64,000 bases of DNA from assembly GCA_000242935.3 (NCBI GenBank), contig CP007053.1, positions 3,395,001-3,459,000 on the forward strand, given 5' to 3'. The notes under the pieces were generated by a model. It had not been told where the DNA came from and did no database searches. It saw only the letters and a program-made list of their open reading frames with translations. Positions within the stretch are counted from its first letter, which is position 1. Every line of letters begins with the position of its first letter. This document shows positions 24,969 to 33,877 of this stretch, piece by piece. The DNA is from Opitutaceae bacterium TAV5 (GTDB lineage: Bacteria; Verrucomicrobiota; Verrucomicrobiia; Opitutales; Opitutaceae). The translations under genes were made by a program, and so were the position numbers.

Positions 24969-25183
24969 GTAACTGATGTTACGCAGGCCGACGGTGGCAC
25001 GGGCTTCCAGCCCGTGGACGACGCGAAGCGTCGTCGGTTAGCGTGGCATGGGCATCCTGCCCATGATTGCCGGGAGGAGAGGGGGGGGAGGGGGACGCTT
25101 GCAGGGACGGGACGCTTGCGGCGCGGAGCGCCGTCCACGGGCAAGATGCCCGTGCCACGTCGCAAGCGCGTAACATCAGTTAC
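24969..25183. mobile_element. 215-bp MITE-like element with perfect 16-bp terminal inverted repeats and internal REP hairpins
   Basis: GTAACTGATGTTACGC at 24969-24984 is the exact reverse complement of 25168-25183. Inside are four short palindromes: 24998-25016, 25017-25035, 25047-25065 and 25136-25154. Three of them are of the GGCACGGGC...GCCCGTGCC type. It has no coding capacity. It lies between the LacI gene and the GH63-like gene. A related element at 42744-42986 shares the hairpin of 24998 and 11 bases of the right end. Confidence 0.65.
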
Positions 25184-25219
25184 CGAACGTAAGTGCACAG
25201 GTTCCGGGGGGAGGAGGAA

Positions 25220-26353
25220 TCACGATTTCCCGCGCCCGGTGTAGGTGCATTCCGGTCGTGTGCAACGGCTGTCGAGCGAGGCCAGCCAGGTGTCGTAATT
25301 CTCCACCCACTTGCCTTCGATGGAGATGATTTGGGGGTGTCCGGGCAGGCCGATTTCGTTCTGCTGGAGCAAGGTGACACAGTGATTGCAGGCCATCCGG
25401 CCGACAACCCAGGAAATTTTGTCGATACCCTGTGAGCGGGAGTCCGCGTGGCGGATATTCATGTTGACGTAGCGAATGTCGTCCGGAGGCGGACGGCGGC
25501 GCACCTTTTCGTAGTCGAGGGGAAAGTCTCCCCCGGCGCTGACGATTGCATCCGGACGATATTTCCTGATCCATGTGTCGAGATTTCCCTTTCCGTCGTC
25601 GGATGCGTTCACGGGGAGGCGTCTGTTGCGCGGCAGGGTGTCGTTGAAAAGTAAATACGCGGAGCGCCACAGGCTCCAGACCTTGGCATCGTCTCCGATC
25701 CTGATGTTGAGCCCGATGCGTCGGCAGCCTGCCTCGGAAAGCCGGTGAAGGACGGTGAGCATTTCGCGATAGTAGTCGGTCGTGGCCCGATGCAGCAGGG
25801 GAGTGGTCACGGAGTAGTCGAACGTCACCGCGGCGAAGCGTTCCCACGCGAGCGGAAGATGCGTGCCGGCCTGCGGAAAACCGGCGACGAGCAGCCCCCG
25901 GATGCCTCGTGCCGACAGCATGTCGCTCATGCGGGAGGGAGTCATGTCCGGGGCTCCGAGGTGAAAAGTTTCCACCCGATAGCCCAGCTCGCTGGCCCGC
26001 TCGGTCGCGCCGAGGTAATAATCGTGCTGGGAAATCCATGACCACTCCTCGTAACGGGCAAAACTGCTCAGGAAGGCGATGGTCTCGTGATACTCCGTCC
26101 CGCTCTGCGTGCGCAGGTGCTGCATGAGCGTGGCGAGCTTGGGGTCGGGATGATAGCCGAGGCGGTGTGCCACGGCCTGCGCCCGGGCGCAGGTGGAGGC
26201 GGCGATACCCGGATGGTTGCGCAGGGCCATCGAGGTGGCCGCGAGGGAGAGGCCGGCCTCGCGTGCGATGGTGCGCAGGGTGGGGCGGCGGGGAGCGGGC
26301 GGAGCCGGCGAAGCAGAAACAGCCGGAGTGTTTTTGGGGCTACGGTTGGCCAT
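25220..26353 (-). CDS. LacI-family transcriptional regulator (cassette B)
   Basis: 377 residues. A Pro/Ala-rich 24-residue N-terminal extension precedes the HTH (TLRTIAREAGLSLAATSMAL at about 25-44). The hinge is the variant GYHPDPKLATLMQHLRTQ, as in the regulators at 6999 and 60318, not the canonical PN-x-x-AR. The effector domain ends IISIEGKWVENYDTW. It is divergent from the PEP-CTERM gene at 26471 and upstream, on the same strand, of the GH63-like and PL22-like genes, so it probably controls both sides. In the 117-bp divergent gap I see only a short inverted repeat (GCCACGA...TCGTGGC, 26382-26408) as operator candidate. The effector sugar is unknown. Confidence 0.85.
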   Translation of the reverse strand: MANRSPKNTPAVSASPAPPAPRRPTLRTIAREAGLSLAATSMALRNHPGIAASTCARAQAVAHRLGYHPDPKLATLMQHLRTQSGTEYHETIAFLSSFARYEEWSWISQHDYYLGATERASELGYRVETFHLGAPDMTPSRMSDMLSARGIRGLLVAGFPQAGTHLPLAWERFAAVTFDYSVTTPLLHRATTDYYREMLTVLHRLSEAGCRRIGLNIRIGDDAKVWSLWRSAYLLFNDTLPRNRRLPVNASDDGKGNLDTWIRKYRPDAIVSAGGDFPLDYEKVRRRPPPDDIRYVNMNIRHADSRSQGIDKISWVVGRMACNHCVTLLQQNEIGLPGHPQIISIEGKWVENYDTWLASLDSRCTRPECTYTGRGKS

Positions 26354-26381
26354 TTGAACGCTTCAGTAGCGTCGCGGTTGT

Positions 26382-26408
26382 GCCACGACAAGGGTGAAAC
26401 ATCGTGGC
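26382..26408. promoter_or_regulatory. Short inverted repeat, weak operator candidate
   Basis: GCCACGA and TCGTGGC are separated by 13 bases in the divergent promoter region of cassette B. It is the only sizeable dyad seen there. The wide spacing is unusual for LacI proteins. Confidence 0.25.
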
Positions 26409-26470
26409 TGCCATCCAGGCGGCCAGCCCGCCTTACGCCCGCACCCGTTAAGTCAATACCTTCAAAAATC

Positions 26471-27403
26471 ATGAAAGCGAAATATCTGTTTTCCCTGCTC
26501 CTTCCTGCCATCTCCCTGTGCGCGCCCCTCGCCCGCGGCGCACTCGTCTTCGAGGACGATTTCAGCTCCGGCGTGGGCAACTGGTCAACGACATCGACGG
26601 CGTTTGCTTTTGCGGCAACGAACACGGCTGGTCCGGCTTCAGGCAACCCGGCCGGCGCATTTTCCCGTACCGGTGCGGGCGACAGCAGCGATACCCGCCA
26701 CGCCGCTTATGCCAGCTTCGCCCCGGTAACCCTTCGAGCGGGTGAAACGATTACGCTCTCCTTCGATTACAAGGGGATCGAATACGGAGCAAATACCGGC
26801 AACTATTTCGTTTTTGGCTTGGCGAATTCAAACGGCACGGCGCCTGTTACAGACGACAAGGGGTACCTCTCCGGAATTCGCGCCGATTCACGGCCGACCG
26901 CGGCGCAACCATCGGTTCAATCAGTGGGCACCCGATACTACCAATATAAAGCAGGCCTTGTCGCTGCGATGGGCGATGGCTATCTGGGTGATGGAACCAG
27001 AACTGGCAGTACTTTCTACCTGAGCGGCGAATCAGGAATAGCTCTGCCTGACGGGACCGCGACAAGAGCCACAGACGGCTATATTGATGATGTTTTTCAC
27101 TTCAGCCTGTCCATCACCCGTGAGGCCAACGGTGACCTGACTCTTCTTTCAACCTTTCTGAACAAAACACTCTCCACCGAGGCGAATCCCGTTTCGTTTA
27201 CCTCAACCATCGTCATATCTGCTGAAGATGTAACGACCTACACGCTAGACACCATCAACATCGGCGAATCACGCCGGGGAACCTACTTCGCGGTGGACAA
27301 CGTCCTGGTTGACTATCAGGCCATCCCCGAGCCGGCCACCGTTGCAACCCTTTTGGGTCTCGGTGCGCTGCTGGCTTGCGCGTTTCTCCGCCAGCGTCGG
27401 TGA
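26471..27403 (+). CDS. PEP-CTERM protein made of one beta-sandwich module (cassette B)
   Basis: 310 residues from the ATG at 26471. A signal peptide at 1-25 (LFSLLLPAISLCAPLARGA) precedes a single domain of about 260 residues, then IPEPATVATLLGLGALLACAFLRQRR in two parts: the PEP motif and a hydrophobic helix with basic tail. The domain is clearly homologous to residues 20-270 of the enzyme in the next gene. Both carry TGAGD-x-x-DxRHA, LS-F/L-DYKG-x-x-Y-x-ANTGN, GLA-x-SNG, Y-x-x-GIRAD and I-GG/GE-x-RRG. It is therefore a surface-anchored, stand-alone copy of the enzyme's N-terminal module, presumably glycan-binding (inference). It starts an operon with the GH and pseudopilin genes. Confidence 0.88.
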   Translation: MKAKYLFSLLLPAISLCAPLARGALVFEDDFSSGVGNWSTTSTAFAFAATNTAGPASGNPAGAFSRTGAGDSSDTRHAAYASFAPVTLRAGETITLSFDYKGIEYGANTGNYFVFGLANSNGTAPVTDDKGYLSGIRADSRPTAAQPSVQSVGTRYYQYKAGLVAAMGDGYLGDGTRTGSTFYLSGESGIALPDGTATRATDGYIDDVFHFSLSITREANGDLTLLSTFLNKTLSTEANPVSFTSTIVISAEDVTTYTLDTINIGESRRGTYFAVDNVLVDYQAIPEPATVATLLGLGALLACAFLRQRR

Positions 27404-27471
27404 TGCTCCTTCCCCCCCTCCCCCTATACGTTTTCTTTCCAAGTCTGCCCGCACGCTTCTTTTTCACCGCC

Positions 27472-30400
27472 ATGTCTTTCTCTCTTCGCCTGCTGGCCGC
27501 CCTGGTCAGCCCGGCTTGCTTCATTTCTGCCGTCACTGCCGCCGCGGCACAGCCCGAAACGCTCTTCAGCGACGACTTTGCAACCGGCGTCGGTCCGGCA
27601 TGGAAAACCACCCATCCTGCCTTTTCGCTGAGCGCAGTCACCGCGCCCGCGCAAAGTCCCTCGGCTGGCAAGCCTGCCGCCGTGTATGCGCACACCGGCG
27701 CGGGTGACAAGGCGGACGACCGCCACGCGGCTGGCGCGACCTTCCCGCCCGTCACGCTCCAGCCCGGCGAAACACTCACCCTCTCCCTCGACTACAAAGG
27801 TGTCAGCTACGAAGCCAACACCGGCAACCGGATCCTCTTCGGCCTCGCCGACAGCAACGGCTCCGGCTCCCTGGCCGGCGGACGCGGTTATCTTGCCGGC
27901 ATTCGTGCCGACGCCCGCGCCGGCAAAGCGGGGGGGCAGGCCAACGCCCACGGAAATTTTTACCAATTCGATGCAGGCCTGCCCGGCCGCCATGACGCCG
28001 GCTCGCTCGGACGCGAACCCGACGGCAAAGGGTTTTATTTTTACGGCGCACCCGCCACCCCCGACGCCGGCGGAAACCTCGCGGACGCCTTTCATCTCGT
28101 ATTCGCGATCACCCGCAAGCCAGCCGGAGACATGACGCTCCGGGCGTCATGGAAAAACATTACGACCGGCCAGGCCTGCGCCATCATCACCACGCTCCCC
28201 GCCGGCCAGACGGCAGCGCCGCTCACCCGGTTCGACACCCTTGCCATCGGCGGTGCGCGCCGCGGCAACACCTTTGCCATCACCAACGTCACCGTAACCC
28301 GCACCGCCGCGCCCGTGATCGCCGCCGACCCTCTCGAAAAAACCTCCGCCTACTCGCTCGAAATCACCCCGGACGGCCTTCCGACAAAAGACTATTTCCC
28401 CATCGGCCTGCGTAGCGGCGGCACGCCGCCCCAGGTCGTCCGTCTCGTCGCCCACGTCGGCTTCAACCTCTGGCAGGACTACCAGGTCGCCCGCCCCGAA
28501 AACAACAAGGCCATTACCACCACCAAACGCGGTGCCGACGATACCGCCGCCCTCTTCACCCACGGCATGTTCGGTTACACGCAAGCCAAAGACCAATCCA
28601 TGCCGCCCGGCGCCGACGGCAAGCCGCTGGACATGAAAAAACTCCCCGCCGAGGCGCCTGGCTACGGCCTCGTCACTCTCGGCATGAACGAGGACGGCGA
28701 TCCCGGACGTCTCAGCAGCGGATCCAAACAAGCCTTCAACATCTTCAGCCCGGGACGCCGCGCCCACCACATCGCCAAAAAACGCGTCACCGGCGAAGTC
28801 GTCGGGGCCACCTGGCCGCTTGGCAAACCCACCCTCTTCTGGGGCATGGAAAACGAATGGGAAGGCAGTCTCAACTACGCCCCCGAAGCCAAAGCCGCCT
28901 TCGCCGACTGGCTCGCCAAAACCTACGACAACAACATCGCCGCTCTCAACGAAGCCTGGGCGCCTGACGTTTCGTCCGCCGCCGCGGCTGCCGCCAGATA
29001 CCCGAAAAACACGGCCTTCACAGTCGCCGCTGCCGCGTCCGTTTCCGCACCGGCTTACAAAACGTTCGCCGAGGCCGCCGCCAATCCCGCCCGGGGCGAC
29101 GATTTTGTTCTCCAGCCCGGCGCGTATCTTGACTGGTACACGTTCCAGAGTGAAGCCTTTACCGATTTTCAGTCGGAATCCGCGCACACCCTCAACGAGG
29201 CCGATCCGCTGCATCGTCCGGTTGTTTACAAAAGCACCCAGCAATCCATCGACATGCCGATCGTCATGCGCACGCGCGGCACGTTTGACCACGAACGCTT
29301 CGCCAACCTCATGCGCGACATCAGCGGCGGCCTCTACGGCGTCAACATCTACGGTTCCGGCGACCGTCAGTCCTATGAAATCAATTACATCTATCACTGT
29401 ATCCAGCCCCTCGCCGCGCGACCCGGTCCTTACGGGGTCATGACCCCCGAAATGAACAACCACAACGGTCCCGGCGACCAGTGGGCCGCCACCTACTGGC
29501 GCGTTCTCCCCAACGGACTCAAAGCCACCAACTATTTCGCCCCTGGCTACAAAGGCGCGAAAAATGACTACGCCACTTTCGGGCACATCGATTCCGTCAC
29601 CGGTCTGCCGCGCGACAAGATGTTCTACGCCGCCCGCTGGGCGCACATGATACACCGCACCGAAGCCCTTTGGAAAAACGTCCAGCCCGCCGCCGCCCTT
29701 CCCAAAGTCGCCCTCCTCCTCCCGCGTCGCGACGCCCTCATCGGTCTCACTGCTCCGCATACTCCCAGCAAGTGGGCCAGCCCCGAAAACAACCGCGTCC
29801 AGCTCTACCGCTGGCTGCGTCAACAGGGCTATTGGGTGGACATTCTTCCTTACGACAAACTCGCCGCCCCGTATCTCACCCCCGCCCGCTATCAGGCCCT
29901 CTTCCTTGCCGGCGCCGAACACCTCACCCCGGCCGAAACCGCCGCCATCACCGGTTACGTCGAAACCGGCGGGCTCCTCGTCGCCGACGAACGCCCCGGC
30001 CACTACGACGAACACCACCGCGTCCGCCGCCAGTTCGAAAATCTCCTCGGCCTCGCCTTCAAACGCTGGGACAAAGCCACGCGTTACGAACTTTCCGGCG
30101 ACTACAAGGGCATCACCGTCAACGGCCTCGTTCCGTTCGATGTTCGCACGGCCACCGTTCTCGAAAAAACGCCCGACGGACATCCTCTCGTTACCCAACG
30201 AAGCCAGGGCAAGGGTCGCGTTCTCCATTTCGCTTTCAGACTGGGTTCCATGTACTCGCCCGACGACGTCGAGAACTTGCGCCAGCTTTACGAGGCCACC
30301 GCCGAAAACACCGCCGACACCGGCGAGGATTTTGTCGAGAAATCCACCGCCCGTTTCCGCGAGGGACGTCTGATCGCCGCATATCTCGCCCGCAACCGTA

Positions 30401-31104
30401 TCCGGCCGGCTTATACCGTGAAATCACCGAAGGCCCAAAATGCCCTCCAGCCTTGGGTTCGTCTCGAACAGCCCAACACCGACGCCAACGGCAACCTCGT
30501 TCTCACCTACAGCACCGACGCCTCGCGTCGCACCAGGGACCGCCAGCCCGTCTTTCCCGCCGCCACCGCTGAACTCACCCTTCCCGGCGGCCCTTGGTCC
30601 GTCGCCGTCTACGCTCCCGCCGAACACGCCGGTCTCGGCCTCCTCCCTCTCCAGGCACTCGGCGACGACCGCTATCGCATTGCGTTGCCCGAACTCGAAA
30701 CCGCAGGCGTCATTTATCTCCTCAAAAATTACGCCCCCCTTCTCGGCATTCCCCAGATCCGGGGCGTTGCGCCCGCCCCGGACAAACACGCCGCCCGCGT
30801 CAAACCCGGCCAGACTTTCCCTGTGACCGTGCAACTCCTCCAACCTGCCGCTTCGCTCCCCGCCGGAGGCGTCCTCCGCCTCGAAGCTCTCGAAGGATGG
30901 ACGGTCGCACCCGAAAAAATCACCACCGACGCACTCCCGCCCGACACGATCAGGGAATACACCTTCCAGGTCACCGTCCCCGCCGACGCCGCCACCCATC
31001 CGGGCCCCGACCTTCCCCCGCTCGTCGCTCGCTGGAACGACGGACGGCAACAGGATCGCGCCATCTGCACCGCCAACGTCGAACTTCTCCCCTCCACCCC
31101 ATGA
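27472..31104 (+). CDS. Large secreted GH42-like beta-galactosidase-type enzyme (cassette B)
   Basis: 1210 residues from the ATG at 27472. Signal peptide 1-27, then a module (about 30-275) homologous to the preceding PEP-CTERM protein, then a TIM barrel. Candidate acid/base is Glu462 in GMENEWEG and candidate nucleophile Glu660 in TPEMNNHNG, as in GH42. DWLAKTYDNNIAALNEAWAP is a GH42-type helix. After about 740 comes a Rossmann-like trimerisation domain (PKVALLLPRRDAL, YQALFLAGAEHLTPAE), then a C-terminal Ig-like region. It is probably periplasmic or extracellular; substrate not determinable. The stop codon overlaps the pseudopilin start (ATGA). Confidence 0.78.
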   Translation: MSFSLRLLAALVSPACFISAVTAAAAQPETLFSDDFATGVGPAWKTTHPAFSLSAVTAPAQSPSAGKPAAVYAHTGAGDKADDRHAAGATFPPVTLQPGETLTLSLDYKGVSYEANTGNRILFGLADSNGSGSLAGGRGYLAGIRADARAGKAGGQANAHGNFYQFDAGLPGRHDAGSLGREPDGKGFYFYGAPATPDAGGNLADAFHLVFAITRKPAGDMTLRASWKNITTGQACAIITTLPAGQTAAPLTRFDTLAIGGARRGNTFAITNVTVTRTAAPVIAADPLEKTSAYSLEITPDGLPTKDYFPIGLRSGGTPPQVVRLVAHVGFNLWQDYQVARPENNKAITTTKRGADDTAALFTHGMFGYTQAKDQSMPPGADGKPLDMKKLPAEAPGYGLVTLGMNEDGDPGRLSSGSKQAFNIFSPGRRAHHIAKKRVTGEVVGATWPLGKPTLFWGMENEWEGSLNYAPEAKAAFADWLAKTYDNNIAALNEAWAPDVSSAAAAAARYPKNTAFTVAAAASVSAPAYKTFAEAAANPARGDDFVLQPGAYLDWYTFQSEAFTDFQSESAHTLNEADPLHRPVVYKSTQQSIDMPIVMRTRGTFDHERFANLMRDISGGLYGVNIYGSGDRQSYEINYIYHCIQPLAARPGPYGVMTPEMNNHNGPGDQWAATYWRVLPNGLKATNYFAPGYKGAKNDYATFGHIDSVTGLPRDKMFYAARWAHMIHRTEALWKNVQPAAALPKVALLLPRRDALIGLTAPHTPSKWASPENNRVQLYRWLRQQGYWVDILPYDKLAAPYLTPARYQALFLAGAEHLTPAETAAITGYVETGGLLVADERPGHYDEHHRVRRQFENLLGLAFKRWDKATRYELSGDYKGITVNGLVPFDVRTATVLEKTPDGHPLVTQRSQGKGRVLHFAFRLGSMYSPDDVENLRQLYEATAENTADTGEDFVEKSTARFREGRLIAAYLARNRIRPAYTVKSPKAQNALQPWVRLEQPNTDANGNLVLTYSTDASRRTRDRQPVFPAATAELTLPGGPWSVAVYAPAEHAGLGLLPLQALGDDRYRIALPELETAGVIYLLKNYAPLLGIPQIRGVAPAPDKHAARVKPGQTFPVTVQLLQPAASLPAGGVLRLEALEGWTVAPEKITTDALPPDTIREYTFQVTVPADAATHPGPDLPPLVARWNDGRQQDRAICTANVELLPSTP

Positions 31105-31844
31105 ACACGAACACCCGCGCTGCAAACACCCCCACGTGCTCGCACCCCGCGGCATCCTTGCGCGCCTTCACCCTGATCGAACTGCTCACCGTCATCGTCA
31201 TCATCGGCATCCTCGCCGCCATCATCATCCCCGTTGTCGGCAAGGCGCGCTCCGCCGCGCGCAATGCCAACTGCATCTCCAACCTTCGCCAATATGGAAT
31301 CGCCGCCACGGCGTTTGCCGAGGACAACCGGGGCCGCCTCCCGCGTGCCGGCAGTTGGCAGGACAGCCTGGCTCCCTACTTCAGCATGAAAAACCGCAAC
31401 GCCGAGTCCAGGCTCTGCTGCCCGGATTTCGCCCGCCGGTTCTCCGAATATTTCCCGACCCAGACCTGGACGAACCTCGGCTATCGCGGCTATCAGTTCA
31501 ACCGGAACCTTTCCAACATGCCTTTCTACCTCATCCAGAACCCCTCGCGCACCCCTTTGCTCTGGGACTCTGCTGCCGGCGACAAAACGGCCAAGGACAC
31601 CTCTGCCTACACCGGACGCCACAGCAGTTTTCTCCATCCAAAATATCGGCATTCCGGCAAAATAAACCTCCTGATGTCCTCCGGCGCTGTCCTGAACCGG
31701 AAAGGCGTTTACAATGCCGACGAGAACGAAAACGACGTCAATCTCACCGAAGCCGAGGGTGGCATTGTCTGGAGCAAAAACGGCCAACCCTTTTATTGGG
31801 AAGACAGCTATCCCAAGGCGTCGTCTTATTGGGAACAACAGTAG
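31101..31844 (+). CDS. Type IV pseudopilin-like protein (cassette B)
   Basis: 247 residues. The leader of 22 residues ends in Ala22, followed by [14 protein letters not shown] with Glu27 at +5 and a hydrophobic helix; the cleavage position -1 is Ala. The globular domain carries SNLRQYGIAATAFAEDNRG, the usual first helix of this family, and an H-x-GKINLLMSSGAV region in place of the classical H-x-DG. ATG and the GH stop codon overlap by four bases (ATGA), so translation of the enzyme and the pseudopilin is coupled, which is strong evidence for joint function. The longer upstream frame is rejected because it lies entirely within the GH gene. Confidence 0.87.
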   Translation: MNTNTRAANTPTCSHPAASLRAFTLIELLTVIVIIGILAAIIIPVVGKARSAARNANCISNLRQYGIAATAFAEDNRGRLPRAGSWQDSLAPYFSMKNRNAESRLCCPDFARRFSEYFPTQTWTNLGYRGYQFNRNLSNMPFYLIQNPSRTPLLWDSAAGDKTAKDTSAYTGRHSSFLHPKYRHSGKINLLMSSGAVLNRKGVYNADENENDVNLTEAEGGIVWSKNGQPFYWEDSYPKASSYWEQQ

Positions 31845-31947
31845 CCCTGAGCTTCGCCTCCCCGGTCGAGCAACGCCACAAGGCTGCGAGTCTCCCTCCG
31901 CCTTGCAAGCAGTCGGCTCCGGCCATGTCTGAAACGTCGGAAGGGAG

Positions 31948-32281
31948 CTACGAAGCCGCGAACAGATCCGTTACGCTGATTTTCAGGTCCGGCAGCGGAG
32001 GGCTTGTCAGTACGCGACCTTCGGTGAGGGTGGCAAGGGGGACGTCGGCGTTTTCCGCCAGGTTGTAAACCTTCACGACACACGCGGCGGGATCGCCAAT
32101 CCAGTAATTCCAGCCCCCCTGTCCGGGCATAGATGTCCCTCTTCGGACCAGGATCGAATTTCGCCATCGAGGGAGACAGGATTTCCACGACCAGTTCGGC
32201 GCGCCGTTGGCCCCCCTCGCCGGTCAGATAACAGTAGCGAACTTTCGAGAAATAACACAGGTCCGGCTGAGAGACATATGT
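31948..32281 (-). pseudogene. Broken Uma2-family (DUF820) nuclease gene: 5' truncated and frameshifted
   Basis: From 32281 one frame reads YVSQPDLCYFSKVRY, then AELVVEILSPS and KRDIYARTG. This is the core of the Uma2 restriction-endonuclease-like fold (the D...E-x-L motif). Near 32107 an extra T (GAATTAC where GAATAC is expected) shifts the frame, and it continues as YWIGDPAACVVKVY through LTSPPLPDLKISVTDLF to a normal C-terminus at 31948. A stop precedes 32281 in frame, so about 70-80 N-terminal residues are missing. The fragment lies directly behind the 3' end of the acetyl-xylan esterase gene. Uma2 genes are often mobile and multicopy. Confidence 0.7.
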
Positions 32282-32315
32282 TTATACCCCGGGAAACCGC
32301 GTTGCGCCGATGGAG

Positions 32316-33614
32316 TCATTTGTTACTCACTACGAACTTCGCTACATTGGGAGGAGTATCGCCGTGAGTCGTGCCTTGCTGGTATTCGATGTGCTTCGAA
32401 ACGGAGTCCGGGAGATTGTTGTAGAGGACCGTAACGCCGGAGGGCGGGCAGACGTAGTCGCCGAGGCCCGACGTGATCCAGGTCTCGGCGCGGATGCGTT
32501 TGGCGTGATTGACCGGATCGAAATAGTCGAGCGCCCGCGTGTAGTCGGGACGCCAGCCTTTGAGGCGGTTGAGTGTCACGCCGCCGAGGTCGCATCCCCA
32601 AGGTTTCCATGCGTTGCAGCGAGTCACGTCGGGATCGAGACCGGCGGCGAGCAGCGCCTGGAATCCCCCCTGACTGCCGCCATTGACGATGAGTGTTTTG
32701 CCGTCCCATTCGGGTTGCGCCTTGATGAACTCCAGCGCGCGCAGGGCACGGAGAGCGACGCCATAAAAGTAGGAGGTTTCGGGTCTGGCGTTTTCCTGAT
32801 TGTTGAACGCGTAGCTTTTTAGCGTGGTCTTGCCGAGGTGGGTGTAAAATTCGGCGGACTGTCCGTTCTCGATCCCATGTACGTTTATATTGAATACAAG
32901 CATGGGGGTCGAGGATTTGGCAACTTGCGCGTCATCACGCGAAGCGGAGCGGATGCCGTAGCCGTGAAAATTGACTTGGGCCGTGGCGGATTGGGGCGCG
33001 GCATTTTTGGTTTTGCTGAAATAACCGGAGACGGGCTTGGGCGCGGTGTCACCGGCGGCGATGGGACCAGCGCAGGCGATTTTCACGTCGAAGGTTTCCA
33101 CACCGGGATGCGTTTCGGGGAGCAGTTTTTTTTCGAGAACCTCGAGCGGTACGTTGGCCAGAGCGGCTTTTTGCGCGGCCCAATACGCATCGAAGTCCGT
33201 GGGCTCGGGCACGCTTTGCAGTTTTTCGGGCTGCACGCCGGCGCCGCCATCGAAGACGACTTTCTTTTTGCTATCGTTGACGAGTGTCTGGCCGTCGGCA
33301 CCGATGGCGTTGACAAGGATGCGAACGAAGCCGGGTTTGGCGGTCGAGGTGGTGATGACGAGCGGCGTGACGTTGGAGACGGCTTCGCCTTTTTCGGTGA
33401 GGCCGTCGTCACCGGTGCGCGTCCACGAAAGGCGCGTGCCGGTGACGGGCTGGCCGTCTTTTTCGAGGCGAATCTCGAAAATCATTTTTTCACCGGGAGC
33501 GTAAAATGGGGTCGGCTTGTCGTTCCCGCCGAGAAGCAGCAGGTCGCCGGCAAAGCAGAAGGCGGCGGTGAGAGCGAAAAAGAGCGGGAGCAACAGGAGG
33601 GGGCGGGATTTCAC
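32316..33614 (-). CDS. Acetyl-xylan esterase / cephalosporin-C deacetylase family (AXE1, CE7-like)
   Basis: 432 residues. A signal peptide at 1-22 (LLLLPLFFALTAAFCFA) precedes a beta-domain of about 110 residues, then an alpha/beta hydrolase domain. The oxyanion region HGYG is at 218-221, nucleophile Ser314 in GGSQGG, Asp386 in GLGDYVCPP and His417 in TTHGDTP: a complete CE7 triad. The VCPP after the aspartate is a CE7 hallmark. CE7 enzymes remove acetyl groups from xylo-oligosaccharides. The N-terminal Ig-like domain is usual for the secreted Verrucomicrobiota and Bacteroidota versions. It fits with the nearby GH51-like arabinofuranosidase as part of arabinoxylan breakdown (inference). Confidence 0.88.
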   Translation of the reverse strand: MKSRPLLLLPLFFALTAAFCFAGDLLLLGGNDKPTPFYAPGEKMIFEIRLEKDGQPVTGTRLSWTRTGDDGLTEKGEAVSNVTPLVITTSTAKPGFVRILVNAIGADGQTLVNDSKKKVVFDGGAGVQPEKLQSVPEPTDFDAYWAAQKAALANVPLEVLEKKLLPETHPGVETFDVKIACAGPIAAGDTAPKPVSGYFSKTKNAAPQSATAQVNFHGYGIRSASRDDAQVAKSSTPMLVFNINVHGIENGQSAEFYTHLGKTTLKSYAFNNQENARPETSYFYGVALRALRALEFIKAQPEWDGKTLIVNGGSQGGFQALLAAGLDPDVTRCNAWKPWGCDLGGVTLNRLKGWRPDYTRALDYFDPVNHAKRIRAETWITSGLGDYVCPPSGVTVLYNNLPDSVSKHIEYQQGTTHGDTPPNVAKFVVSNK

Positions 33615-33649
33615 AGGATGGAGATTGTAAAACTTGATTATTCGAGGGA

Positions 33650-33865
33650 GTGGAGCATTTTGGCGATATGGTTTTCACGGACATCAAACCGCAGATCGAA
33701 CAACTTCCAATGGAAGAAATGCAGAAGGCCTTGGCGTTTTTGAAAAACCGGATGCGAGCCAATACGGAGGAAAACCGGTTCGCATTGTCTGAAATTCACA
33801 AACGCATGGATGAGGGAAGGAAGGTTCGTTGGGAGGATCTGAAACGTCAGCTCGGACTCGACTGA
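33650..33865 (+). CDS. Small antitoxin-like protein, first gene of a toxin-antitoxin-type pair
   Basis: 71 residues from a GTG at 33650, or 65 from the ATG at 33668. All-helical and charged, with LPMEEMQKALAFLKNRM followed by a helix containing RMDEGRKVRWEDLKRQLGL. The size, the coupling to the next gene and the composition resemble the small antitoxins paired with RelE/ParE toxins, although I cannot name the family. It is on the plus strand between two minus-strand loci, with no gap to the following gene. No operator-like palindrome stands out upstream. Confidence 0.5.
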   Translation: MEHFGDMVFTDIKPQIEQLPMEEMQKALAFLKNRMRANTEENRFALSEIHKRMDEGRKVRWEDLKRQLGLD

Positions 33866-33877
33866 TTGGCGGGTGTG

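Noticed and set aside
24998-25154. Closely spaced hairpins as a CRISPR array
   Set aside because: The palindromes differ, the spacing is irregular and no constant repeat with unique spacers exists.
28147-30228. 693-codon antisense frame in the GH42-like gene
   Set aside because: Same shadow effect. The plus-strand frame carries the module, barrel and trimerisation domain.
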